Shown piece by piece: positions 8,616-15,879 of a DNA stretch of 26,441 bases; position 1 is the stretch's first letter, and each line of letters opens with the position of its first letter. The DNA comes from an uncultured Duganella sp. GTDB lineage: Bacteria; Pseudomonadota; Gammaproteobacteria; Burkholderiales; Burkholderiaceae. The stretch lies in assembly GCA_946482335.1 (NCBI GenBank), contig CAMLRG010000071.1, positions 1 to 26,441 of the forward strand, read 5' to 3'. Position numbers and translations under genes: made by a program. The notes beneath the pieces were generated by a model. That model had not been told where the DNA came from, did not search any database, and saw nothing but the letters and a program-made list of their open reading frames with translations.

Positions 8616-10337
8616 TTACAGGTCCTCCGAGCCAAGCAGCATTTCGGAGAGGCCTTTGCCAGCCTTCACCATCGGCCACACGTTCTCACTCTGGTCGGTA
8701 ATGAAGTTCATGAAGACCAGGCGGTCCTTCATGGCAAACGCTTCTTTCAGCGCGCCTTCCACGTCGCCCGGCTTTTCGATGCGCATGCCGACGTGGCCGT
8801 ATGCCTCGGCCAGCTTTTCGAAGTCCGGCAGCGAATCCATATAGGACTCGGAGTAGCGCGAACCGTAATCGATCTGCTGCCATTGGCGCACCATGCCCAG
8901 GAAGCGGTTGTTCAACAGGATGATCTTGGGCGACAGGCGGTACTGTTTGCAGGTCGCCAGTTCCTGGATGTTCATCTGGATCGAACCTTCGCCGGTGATG
9001 CAGGCGACGGTCGCATCAGGGTTGGCCATCTGCACGCCCATGGCGTACGGCAGGCCCACGCCCATGGTGCCCAGGCCGCCGGAATTGATCCAGCGGCGCG
9101 GCTTGTCGAACTTGTAGTACTGCGCTGCCCACATCTGGTGCTGGCCCACGTCCGAAGTGATGAAGGCGTCGCCCTTGGTCACGTCGTACAGGGATTCCAC
9201 CACTTGCTGCGGCTTGATCACCAGGTCGGAAGTGGCGTACTTCAGGCAATCGCGGCCGCGCCACTCATTGATCTGCTTCCACCAGTCCTTCAGCGCGGCG
9301 GCGTTCGGGCGCTGCTCGGTCGCTTCCAGCTGCGACAGCAGTTCGACCAGCACGTCCTTCACGTTGCCGACGATCGGGATGTCCACTTTCACGCGCTTCG
9401 AAATCGACGACGGGTCGATGTCGATGTGGATGATCTTGCGCGGGTTCTGGGCGAAGTGCTTCGGGTTGCCGATCACGCGGTCGTCGAAGCGCGCGCCGAT
9501 GGCGATCAGCACGTCGCAGTTCTGCATCGCGAGGTTGGCTTCGTAAGTGCCGTGCATGCCCGGCATGCCGACGAAGTTCGGATCGGTGGCGCGCGAGCCG
9601 CCCAGGCCCATCAGGGTATTGGTGACCGGGAAGCCGAGCTTGTCGACCAGCTTGTTCAGTTCATTCGATGCATGCGCCAGGATCACGCCGCCGCCGGTGT
9701 AGATCATCGGGCGCTCGGCGGTCAGCAACAGCTGCAGCGCCTTGCGGATCTGGCCCGCGTGGCCCTTGTCGACCGGGCGGTAGGAACGCATCTCGATCTC
9801 TTTCGGATACGAGTACACGTGCTTGTGCATCGAAATATCTTTGGGAATATCGACCAGCACCGGGCCTGGACGGCCGGTCTTGGCGATATAGAAAGCCTTC
9901 TTGATGGTTTCCGCCAGGTCTTTCACATCCTTCACCAGGAAGTTGTGCTTGACCACCGGACGGGTGATGCCGACGGTGTCGCATTCCTGGAAGGCGTCCT
10001 GGCCAATGGCGTGGCTCGGCACCTGGCCGGAAATCACCACCATCGGAACGGAATCCATGTATGCGGTGGACAGGCCGGTCACCGCATTGGTGACGCCGGG
10101 TCCGGAAGTGACCAGCGCAACGCCCACCTTGTTCGAGCTGCGCGAATACGCGTCGGCAGCATGGATGGCGGCCTGCTCATGGCGAACGAGGATGTGCTGG
10201 AATTTGTCCTGCTTGAAGATGGCGTCGTAGATATAGAGGACGGCGCCGCCGGGGTATCCGAAAACGTGTTCTACGCCTTCCTCAGCGAGGCAGCGGACAA
10301 CGATTTCGGCGCCCGTGATGGGAGCTTCGGTATTCAT
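8616..10337 (-). CDS. ilvB: Acetolactate synthase large (catalytic) subunit
   Basis: 573 aa, matching the IlvI/IlvB length. It is a ThDP-, FAD- and Mg-dependent enzyme condensing two pyruvates, or pyruvate with 2-oxobutyrate. Visible landmarks are YPGGAVLYIYDAI, the catalytic glutamate in VRHEQAAIHAADAY, the FAD/central domain with DRVIGNP, and the ThDP motif starting GEGSIQMNIQELATC and ending LLNN. The usual GDG is GEG here, a conservative change that I believe occurs in related betaproteobacterial enzymes. The start has AAGGA 8 nt upstream. It is the first gene of ilvB-ilvH-ilvC, with a long non-coding leader in front. ilvI is an equally valid symbol. Confidence 0.97.
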   Translation of the reverse strand: MNTEAPITGAEIVVRCLAEEGVEHVFGYPGGAVLYIYDAIFKQDKFQHILVRHEQAAIHAADAYSRSSNKVGVALVTSGPGVTNAVTGLSTAYMDSVPMVVISGQVPSHAIGQDAFQECDTVGITRPVVKHNFLVKDVKDLAETIKKAFYIAKTGRPGPVLVDIPKDISMHKHVYSYPKEIEMRSYRPVDKGHAGQIRKALQLLLTAERPMIYTGGGVILAHASNELNKLVDKLGFPVTNTLMGLGGSRATDPNFVGMPGMHGTYEANLAMQNCDVLIAIGARFDDRVIGNPKHFAQNPRKIIHIDIDPSSISKRVKVDIPIVGNVKDVLVELLSQLEATEQRPNAAALKDWWKQINEWRGRDCLKYATSDLVIKPQQVVESLYDVTKGDAFITSDVGQHQMWAAQYYKFDKPRRWINSGGLGTMGVGLPYAMGVQMANPDATVACITGEGSIQMNIQELATCKQYRLSPKIILLNNRFLGMVRQWQQIDYGSRYSESYMDSLPDFEKLAEAYGHVGMRIEKPGDVEGALKEAFAMKDRLVFMNFITDQSENVWPMVKAGKGLSEMLLGSEDL

Positions 10338-10645
10338 GAAACATTCCTTTCAAGGTCCATAGGAGATTGATCGGATGCTCTTGCCTAGCGAAGTGGGCGT
10401 CACCGTGCACGACTCTCAGCTTCCCTTCTTTCTGCGGTCACACTGACCCTTCCCCCATGCGTAGCTGGAGTACAAGCCGGTGCTAAACGCAACTCGTTTG
10501 GCCGGAGTTTTGCAGCGGTTCTAGCCTACCTCTCGCGCTTGTGGCACGGGTTAGAGCAAACTGCTGACAATAGAAAGCTGGTTTTCCGAAACGGCTTTGT
10601 GTGCCTGTCCCGAAGAACCGGGGAGCTTTGTGGTGTGCAAAGCGA
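10338..10645 (-). promoter_or_regulatory. Long untranslated leader of the ilv operon, possibly structured
   Basis: About 308 nt separate the predicted transcription start from the ilvB ATG and contain no credible gene. Reading frames show no run of Val, Leu or Ile codons, so a classical leader-peptide attenuator is not evident. Several short stems can be drawn: AAACG/CGTTT nested inside CCGG/CCGG (10477-10505), GGTCA/TGACC with a 3-nt loop (10436-10448), and TCCCG/CGGGG near 10610. No hairpin with a T-tract was found. A cis-regulatory RNA motif named ilvH has been reported upstream of betaproteobacterial acetolactate synthase genes; whether this leader belongs to it cannot be judged by eye. 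Confidence 0.4.
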
Positions 10646-10650
10646 CCTTA

Positions 10651-10679
10651 ACGTTACCGCGCTGCACCATTTTGGTCAA
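10651..10679 (-). promoter_or_regulatory. Candidate sigma-70 promoter of ilvBHC
   Basis: On the minus strand TTGACC (10679-10674) is followed after exactly 17 bp by TAACGT (10656-10651), a good -35 and an acceptable -10. The predicted start of transcription is near 10644. The divergent sigma-factor gene begins at 10754, so its own promoter must lie within about 75 bp of this one. Only a weak -10-like TAAAAT (10700-10705) was seen for that direction. Confidence 0.5.
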
Positions 10680-10753
10680 GCTTATTCTGCATTTTTTGTT
10701 AAAATGCCGGATTGTTCAGACAAACGATATAGCGCAGCCCTCTTTTTCGACGC

Positions 10754-11323
10754 ATGGCCACAGACAAAGAATTATCGGATTTCCTCGAAAGCGTCGAGCG
10801 CCGCGCCTTCAAACAAGCTGTCTATGCAGTCCGCAAGGACGAGTCGGCATTGGATATTGTCCAGGATGCAATGATCAAGCTGGCCGAAAAATACGGCGAC
10901 AAGCCGGCGGCCGAGCTGCCCATGTTGTTCCAGCGCATCCTGCAAACCACGATACTCGATTATTTCCGCCGCGAAAAAGTGCGCAATACCTGGGTGAGCC
11001 TGTTTTCGGGCCTGGGGCCCGGCCAGGAAGAGCACGAGGACTTTGATATACTGGAGTCCTACGAGGCTGAACAGGGTTCCCAGGCGGCCGAGTCGAGTGC
11101 GGACCAGGTGGAACGGGCACAAATCTTGCAGATTATTGAGGAAGAAGTGCAAAAACTGCCTGCGCGTCAACGAGAAGCCTTCCTCATGCGTTACTGGCAG
11201 GACATGGATGTAGCAGAAACCGCCGAAGCGATGGGATGTTCCGAAGGGAGCGTAAAGACGCATTGCTCACGAGCAACTCACACTCTCGCTGAATCGCTCA
11301 AAGCCAAGGGAATTAAGTTATGA
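10754..11323 (+). CDS. ECF-type sigma-70 family RNA polymerase sigma factor
   Basis: 189 aa with only sigma regions 2 and 4, the ECF layout. Region 2 (about 11-80) includes ALDIVQDAMIKLAEKY and the -10-melting helix RILQTTILDYFRRE. An acidic linker (about 85-120) follows. Region 4 (about 125-180) has LPARQREAFLMRYWQDMD and the HTH ETAEAMGCSEGSVKTHCSRA. The start ATG has no strong Shine-Dalgarno sequence. The stop overlaps the next ATG (ATGA), coupling it to a one-TM DUF3619 protein. In ECF operons such a partner is usually an anti-sigma factor, which is inferred here. Target promoters are unknown. Confidence 0.9.
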   Translation: MATDKELSDFLESVERRAFKQAVYAVRKDESALDIVQDAMIKLAEKYGDKPAAELPMLFQRILQTTILDYFRREKVRNTWVSLFSGLGPGQEEHEDFDILESYEAEQGSQAAESSADQVERAQILQIIEEEVQKLPARQREAFLMRYWQDMDVAETAEAMGCSEGSVKTHCSRATHTLAESLKAKGIKL

Positions 11324-11730
11324 ACACCGAAGATACCAACTTTGCCTACAGCGTGCGGCGCGCGCTCAATGAAAAGCTAGACGATCTGCCAGCCTCGACG
11401 ACAGATCGCCTGGCCGCGGCGCGCCAGGCCGCCTTGGCGCGCAAGAAGGCCGATGCACCGGCCCGCGTGCGCGCAACCCAGACCGCCCCGGCCATCGCAG
11501 GCGGCGGCTCCGGCTTCTTCGCCAACCCGTTCGCGTGGTTCAACCGCGTCAGCGTGGCCCTGCCCCTGCTGCTGGTGATGGGCGGCATGGTCGGCGTGTA
11601 CCAGTACGAACAACAGCAATCGATCGTGGAGCTGGCAGAGGTGGACGCCGCCGTGCTGTCCGATGAACTGCCGCTGTCGGCTTACCTTGACCAGGGCTTT
11701 GGCGCCTACCTCGAAACTCGCGAGCAATAA
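11320..11730 (+). CDS. DUF3619-family single-TM protein, candidate anti-sigma factor
   Basis: 136 aa. A charged, cytoplasmic N-terminal part (1-70, with SVRRALNEKLDDLPAST near the start) is followed by one transmembrane segment (about 77-95, ALPLLLVMGGMVGVYQY). A short acidic C-terminus (96-136, VDAAVLSDELPLSAYLDQGFGAYL) is expected in the periplasm. It matches DUF3619, found next to ECF sigma genes in Betaproteobacteria. The 4-base overlap with the sigma gene, the topology and the size suggest a membrane anti-sigma factor, but there is no zinc-binding HxxxCxxC motif, so this is inference from context. The next gene starts 3 nt after its stop. Confidence 0.8.
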   Translation: MNTEDTNFAYSVRRALNEKLDDLPASTTDRLAAARQAALARKKADAPARVRATQTAPAIAGGGSGFFANPFAWFNRVSVALPLLLVMGGMVGVYQYEQQQSIVELAEVDAAVLSDELPLSAYLDQGFGAYLETREQ

Positions 11731-11733
11731 AGT

Positions 11734-12606
11734 ATGGCGCGTGTCCGCGGTAGGAAAAAATGGATTGCTGGAACAATCGCGCTCTTGGGCGCGGGCATCG
11801 CTGCCATCGTCTGGCTGGTGAGCCGTCCTGCTTCGCATCCAGTACCTGCCGCACAAACGGCCGCCACTTCTGACGCCTCCGTCAAGCCGCAAGGCGAAAA
11901 ACCGCATTGGGCCGACCTCAAGCCAGCCCAGCAGCAAGCCCTGGCCCCGCTGAAGGATACCTGGGAAGAGCTGGGCCCCGTCCGCAAACAGAAATGGATG
12001 TCGATCGCTAACCGTCTGGCCAAGATGAAGCCGGACGAGAAAGCGCGCGTGCAAGACCGCATGCGCGAATGGGTGGCGCTGTCGCCGGCTGAACGCAAGG
12101 CCGTGCGCGAAAACTTTGCCCGCGCCCAGAAGAAAGCCACCCCGCCAGGCCAACGCGCAGCCGAATGGGAGCAATACCAGCAATTGCCGGAAGAAGCCAA
12201 GCGCAAGCTGGCGGAAGCCGCTGCCGCCAAGAAGAACCAGGTCGCCAAGACCCCAACCCCGGCACAGGCCGCCGTCAAGACCCCGGCGCCCGTCAAGGCC
12301 CAGGGCCACGGCCTGGTGCCGGCTCCGGGCAGCGTGCCGCCCGGCACCGTGCCGCCCGCCCCGATCGGCTTGCCGCCTGGCTCGCCTGCCGTGGTCCCCC
12401 CAGGCAGCGTGCAAGGCGTCGGCAACCTGATCCCGGCTGCGGCCACTGCGGCGCCGGCCACCGGCAACGCGGCCAGCCCACTGGCGCCCGGCAGCGCGGC
12501 GCCGTCCCCTGCCCCGGCACCAGCGGCGGAAGCGGCGACCGCCCCGGCCACCGTCCCACCTGCCGCGCAAAGCGCACAATCGACCACCCCGAATGCAAGC
12601 AAATAA
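11734..12606 (+). CDS. DUF3106-family membrane-anchored protein
   Basis: 290 aa. An N-terminal TM anchor (about 10-29, WIAGTIALLGAGIAAIVWLV) is followed by a helical periplasmic DUF3106 region (about 58-165). That region has repeated [LM]xP-type helix starts (LKPAQ at 62, MKPDE at 98, LSPAE at 116) plus LPEEA at 151. These recall the LTxxQ repeats of the Spy/CpxP/CnrX periplasmic sensors, a resemblance I infer and cannot test. Residues 170-290 are a low-complexity Pro/Ala/Gly-rich tail. It lies between the putative anti-sigma gene and the RDD gene, overlapping the latter by 14 nt, so it may be the periplasmic arm of an envelope-sensing unit. Confidence 0.8.
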   Translation: MARVRGRKKWIAGTIALLGAGIAAIVWLVSRPASHPVPAAQTAATSDASVKPQGEKPHWADLKPAQQQALAPLKDTWEELGPVRKQKWMSIANRLAKMKPDEKARVQDRMREWVALSPAERKAVRENFARAQKKATPPGQRAAEWEQYQQLPEEAKRKLAEAAAAKKNQVAKTPTPAQAAVKTPAPVKAQGHGLVPAPGSVPPGTVPPAPIGLPPGSPAVVPPGSVQGVGNLIPAAATAAPATGNAASPLAPGSAAPSPAPAPAAEAATAPATVPPAAQSAQSTTPNASK

Positions 12607-13108
12607 CGCTGTTCCCACCATCAAGCGCCGCCTGACGTCGATGGTCTATGAAATCCTGCTGGCTTTTGCCGCCCTGTTCCTGCCCTTCCTGGTGTTCGAG
12701 ATCGTGACCAAGGCCAGCCATACCGACCTGGTCGAGCACATGCGCCAGGCGCTGGCCTTCCTGATCCTGGGCATCTACTTCGTCCATCAGTGGACCCGCA
12801 AGGGCCAGACCCTGGCCATGCAGACTTGGCGCATCAAGCTGGTGCAGCCGGGCCATGAGCGCTTGCCCATGCGCACCGCGCTGCTCCGCTACCTGCTGGC
12901 CTGGCTGTGGGTGTTGCCCGGCATCTTGGTGGCCTATGCGGCTGACCTCAGCAATAAGAACAAGCTGTATGCGATCTTCGCCAGCGTACTGCTGTGGTCG
13001 CTGACCGCCTTCCTCGACAAGGAGCGCCAGTTCCTGCACGACCGCCTGGCCGGCACCCGCCTGGTGCAGCTGCCCAAACCCGAGAAAAAAGCCGCCAAAG
13101 CCGCCTAA
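12593..13108 (+). CDS. RDD-family membrane protein
   Basis: 171 aa, polytopic with hydrophobic segments at about 17-38, 52-66, 97-115 and 125-142. RDD-family features are present: RRLTSMVYEILL at the N-terminus, GQTLAMQTWRIKLV after the second segment, and FLHDRLAGTRLV at the C-terminus, where the conserved Asp and Arg occur. Its ATG lies inside the end of the DUF3106 gene (14-nt overlap), making it the last gene of the sigma-factor operon. RDD proteins are small membrane proteins of mostly unknown function; a few have been linked to ion or proton exchange. The function here is unassigned. Confidence 0.85.
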   Translation: MQANNAVPTIKRRLTSMVYEILLAFAALFLPFLVFEIVTKASHTDLVEHMRQALAFLILGIYFVHQWTRKGQTLAMQTWRIKLVQPGHERLPMRTALLRYLLAWLWVLPGILVAYAADLSNKNKLYAIFASVLLWSLTAFLDKERQFLHDRLAGTRLVQLPKPEKKAAKAA

Positions 13109-13145
13109 GCACTCGCTATACTGACCTTGGACAAGGGAGGCAACC

Positions 13146-13952
13146 ATGGACAAGGACAGCAGCTTCACAGGTTCCATTCCGGAAATCTACGAGCGCACCA
13201 TGGTGCCGCTCCTTTTCACCCCTTATGCGGTCGACATGGCGCGCCGCGCCGCGCAACGGCGGCCCCAACGCATCCTGGAAATTGCGGCCGGCACCGGCGC
13301 CGTCACGCGCCACCTGTTGCAGGATATCCCCGGCGCCCACATTGTCGCCACCGACCTCAATCCCGCCATGCTGGAACAGGCGCGCCAGGCGGTCGATTCG
13401 CCGCGTGTCGAATGGCGCCAGGCCGATGCCCAGGAACTGCCCTTCCCCGACGCCAGCTTCGACGCGGTGTTGTGCCAGTTCGGCGTCATGTTCTTCCCCG
13501 ATAAGGTGCGCGCCTTCAGCGAAGCGCGCCGCGTGCTGAAACCCGGCGGCCTGTATTGCTTCAACGTGTGGGACGGCATCAGCCACAACGATTTTTCCGC
13601 GGCCGTCAATCATGCGCTGGCCCGCGTATTCCATGACGACCCGCCGCGCTTCCTGGCGCGCGTGCCTTTTGGCTACCACGATGTCGACGTGATCCGCGAT
13701 GAACTGGCGCGCGCCGGCTTCACCGGCGCCGTCACGCACGAAGTGGTGGCGGCCACCAGCCGCGCCGACTCGCCACGCATCGTGGCCACGGCCTTGTGCC
13801 AGGGCTCGCCCTTGAAGGCCGATATCGAAGCGCGCGATCCATTGCGCCTGCAGGAAGCCACGGACGTCGCAACCGGTGCCCTGCTCGGGAAATTCGGCAG
13901 CGGCGCCATTGAAGGCAAAATGCAGGCGATCGTGTTTACTTGCGAGGTATGA
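13146..13952 (+). CDS. Class I SAM-dependent methyltransferase (Methyltransf_11 type)
   Basis: 268 aa; the ATG has GGGAGG 6 nt upstream. SAM-binding motif I is ILEIAAGTGAVTRHL (43-57), the acidic ribose-binding residue is D70 (VATDLN), and the following motifs are QADAQELPFPDASFDAVLC and RVLKPGGLYCFNVWD. These resemble small-molecule methyltransferases of the UbiE/Methyltransf_11 group. The C-terminal 110 residues form the variable substrate cap, so the substrate cannot be named. It stands alone on the plus strand after the RDD gene (37-bp gap). Its 3' end overlaps the convergent DUF2007-like gene by 17 bp. Confidence 0.88.
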   Translation: MDKDSSFTGSIPEIYERTMVPLLFTPYAVDMARRAAQRRPQRILEIAAGTGAVTRHLLQDIPGAHIVATDLNPAMLEQARQAVDSPRVEWRQADAQELPFPDASFDAVLCQFGVMFFPDKVRAFSEARRVLKPGGLYCFNVWDGISHNDFSAAVNHALARVFHDDPPRFLARVPFGYHDVDVIRDELARAGFTGAVTHEVVAATSRADSPRIVATALCQGSPLKADIEARDPLRLQEATDVATGALLGKFGSGAIEGKMQAIVFTCEV

Positions 13953-14226
13953 ATTCGTAGACGCGGGCACCGCCGACGTCGTCGTCTTCATCCAGGGCCA
14001 GTTCGCCGCGCTCGAATGCCGCCATCACTTCCAGCGCCTGCGCCAATTCACTGCTCGGCACCATCACGCGTGCGCCGCCAATGGCCGGCGCCAGCAGCAG
14101 CGCGGCCTGTACGTGCTGGTCATCCATCACGGTCGCATTCAAGCCTGCCGCCCGCAGGCAGCCGCACAGGATGAAGGCGTCGGCCGGGATCAGGCAGCGG
14201 CGGACCAGGGAGAAGTCGTTGTCCAT
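13936..14226 (-). CDS. Small DUF2007-like protein
   Basis: 96 aa from the ATG at 14226; upstream extension would run into the regulator gene. The pattern VRRCLIPADAFILCGCLRAAG, then ATVMDDQHV, then GGARVMVPSSELAQALEVM resembles DUF2007, a small ferredoxin-like fold described as a putative signal-transducing domain of unknown role. The C-terminus is acidic (LALDEDDDVGG). It begins 7 nt after the stop of the XRE regulator and probably shares its transcript. It is convergent with the methyltransferase gene. Confidence 0.72.
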   Translation of the reverse strand: MDNDFSLVRRCLIPADAFILCGCLRAAGLNATVMDDQHVQAALLLAPAIGGARVMVPSSELAQALEVMAAFERGELALDEDDDVGGARVYEFIPRK

Positions 14227-14233
14227 GGCCTCA

Positions 14234-14476
14234 TCATAGCAAGCCTTCCTCGTCGGCGGCAGCCCCGCCGGGTTCCGGCGTCCATTCAATGATGTCGCCC
14301 GGCTGGCATTGCAGCTTTTCGCAGATCTTCTCCAGCGTGCCAAAGCGGATGCCCTTCACCTTGCCGGACTTGAGCAGGCTGAGATTCTGCTCCGTAATGC
14401 CGACATAGGCAGCCAGTTCGCGCGACTTGACCTTGCGCTTGGCCAGCATGACGTCGAGGTGGATCACGATCGCCAT
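14234..14476 (-). CDS. Small XRE-family HTH regulator (YozG-like)
   Basis: 80 aa, nearly all one Cro/C1-type helix-turn-helix (about 9-64): LAKRKVKSRELAAYVGI, TEQNLSLLKSGKVKGI, then FGTLEKICEKLQCQPGDII. This is the short regulator typically paired with a DUF2975 membrane protein. Its ATG overlaps the TGA of the DUF2975 gene by one base (TGATG). Such pairs are probably autoregulated, and a palindromic AT-rich site lies in front of the operon. Confidence 0.9.
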   Translation of the reverse strand: MAIVIHLDVMLAKRKVKSRELAAYVGITEQNLSLLKSGKVKGIRFGTLEKICEKLQCQPGDIIEWTPEPGGAAADEEGLL

Positions 14477-15003
14477 CAGACGAAGCCTTCATTCTCTTCC
14501 GCCAGGCGGCGGCCTTCGTGCATCAAGCCGGCAATCAGGAAGAACAGCAGGCAGACGAACATCGCCAGCAATTCTTCCGACGAGACGCCGATCCTGACGT
14601 GCCCTTCGATGCCGAAGAAGTGGCGCCAGGCCAGCCCGCGCACCAACGTATCAAGCACCGAGCTCGCCATTGCGCCCAGTGCCGCGCCGGCAAACGCGCG
14701 CAAATGGCCGATGGTCGCCACCGCGAACAGCGCGCCTTGCTGCAAGGCGCGCAGCAAGGCATCAAGGCGCCACGCCGCGTAGACGGTCAATAGCGGTACC
14801 GATGCATTGGCCAGCATCGCCACCGCCAGCGGCCCGGCCGTCAGCCCGGCCACGGTGTCCGGCGCAAGCCACTTCGGCGTCATCACCACATGGACGCCGC
14901 CCAACACCAGGCCCTGCGGCACCAGCCACGCCATGACGAAATAGGCCGCCTCGACGAGGACGAAGGCCAGCAGCGCCAGCCGAAGCACAGGAATCCATTT
15001 CAT
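14476..15003 (-). CDS. DUF2975-family four-TM membrane protein
   Basis: 175 aa from the ATG at 15003, preferred over longer in-frame readings that run antisense through the lipoprotein gene. Hydrophobic segments lie at about 6-28, 52-72, 90-115 and 144-163. The family pattern is recognised from its size, the ALQQGALFAVATIGHLRAFA segment and the end AGLMHEGRRLAEENEGFV. The gene pairs with the small XRE regulator downstream, the standard DUF2975-HTH arrangement. The function of the pair is unknown; a membrane protein controlling or controlled by the regulator is an inference. Confidence 0.82.
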   Translation of the reverse strand: MKWIPVLRLALLAFVLVEAAYFVMAWLVPQGLVLGGVHVVMTPKWLAPDTVAGLTAGPLAVAMLANASVPLLTVYAAWRLDALLRALQQGALFAVATIGHLRAFAGAALGAMASSVLDTLVRGLAWRHFFGIEGHVRIGVSSEELLAMFVCLLFFLIAGLMHEGRRLAEENEGFV

Positions 15004-15005
15004 TA

Positions 15006-15047
15006 TTGTTTTACGATAAGTTTTTAATGTAATATAGTTATCATAAC
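15006..15047. promoter_or_regulatory. AT-rich divergent promoter region with palindromic sites
   Basis: The 63-bp gap between two divergent genes is much richer in AT than its surroundings. It holds GTTATCATAAC (15037-15047), a perfect palindrome around a central C, and TTACGATAA (15011-15019), which forms an 8/9 inverted repeat with TTATCATAA (15038-15046). A plus-strand promoter can be read as TTGTTT (15006-15011), 18 bp, TAATAT (15030-15035). The palindromes are candidate operators for the XRE regulator. Confidence 0.45.
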
Positions 15048-15066
15048 ACCACCCAAGGAGATTCCA

Positions 15067-15876
15067 ATGCGTTTCGCTACCCTGCTGTTGCTGGCCATGC
15101 TGGCCGGCTGCAAGACAATTGCGGTGAAAGAAGCCATGTTCATCCGCCCCGATTCGCTCAGCAAGGCCAAGCCGCTGGCGGCGCAAGCCTTCGACAATGG
15201 CACTGCGCTCGAAATCGCCCGCCCCGATGGCGCGACACTGCGCGGCGTGCTGGTCTCGCGCGCCGGTGCCGAACGCACCCTGCTCTACTTCGGCGGGAAT
15301 ATGTTCCACCTGGACGACAACGGCAAGCGCGTGGTGGCGGCCCTGGAGCGATGCAAAGTCAACGTGGCCATCTTCGACTATCGCGGTTATGGCCGCAGCA
15401 GCGGCATGCCCACCGTGGCCAATATTGGCGGCGATGCGCTGGCGATCTACGACATGCTGGAGGCGCGCTTCCCCGGCAAGGTCGCGGTGCACGGGCAATC
15501 GCTTGGCAGCTTTGTCGCCGCCAGTGTGGCGCAGGAACGGCCGGTGCGCGCGGTGGTCCTTGAAACGACGGCCACCACGGCGCTCGAAACGGTCGAGCAT
15601 TCGCTGCCGTGGTACTACAAGCCCTTCGTCAGCATCACGGTGGACGATGCGCTTGGCGCCATCGACAACGTCAAGGTGGCGCGCGGCATCCGCTCGCCTC
15701 TGCTGGTGCTGGCTGGCGCGCAAGACAAGACGACCCCGGTGATCATGTCGCAACGCGTATTCGATGCGGCAGCTGCCGAGCATAAGAGAATGCTGGTCCT
15801 GCCGGACTCGCATCACAACAACGTGTTGTCCAATCCCTCGACGGCACCGGCGCTTTGCCCCTTCATCGAGGCGTAG
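15067..15876 (+). CDS. Lipoprotein alpha/beta hydrolase (Bem46/ABHD13-like)
   Basis: 269 aa; the ATG has AAGGAG 7 nt upstream. A lipoprotein signal ends in the lipobox LAGC (C15), so the protein should be membrane-anchored outside the cytoplasm. The hydrolase core shows IFDYRGYGRSSGMPT, nucleophile S145 in GQSLGSF, D220 in AGAQDKTTP and H249 in DSHHNN, which together form a full catalytic triad. DYRGYGxSxG is typical of the Bem46/ABHD13 group of serine hydrolases. The substrate is unknown. It is divergent from the DUF2975 gene and ends 3 bp from the convergent PAAR gene. Confidence 0.88.
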   Translation: MRFATLLLLAMLAGCKTIAVKEAMFIRPDSLSKAKPLAAQAFDNGTALEIARPDGATLRGVLVSRAGAERTLLYFGGNMFHLDDNGKRVVAALERCKVNVAIFDYRGYGRSSGMPTVANIGGDALAIYDMLEARFPGKVAVHGQSLGSFVAASVAQERPVRAVVLETTATTALETVEHSLPWYYKPFVSITVDDALGAIDNVKVARGIRSPLLVLAGAQDKTTPVIMSQRVFDAAAAEHKRMLVLPDSHHNNVLSNPSTAPALCPFIEA

Positions 15877-15879
15877 GGA

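Noticed and set aside
10337..10361. Eight-codon frame ending on the ilvB start codon as a leader peptide
   Set aside because: It has no ribosome binding site and contains only one Val and one Leu codon, not the run expected for attenuation; kept only as a note in the leader finding.
8793..10370. 525-codon open frame antisense to ilvB
   Set aside because: ilvB is unmistakable; the antisense translation is rich in His, Val, Asp and Arg with no family features.
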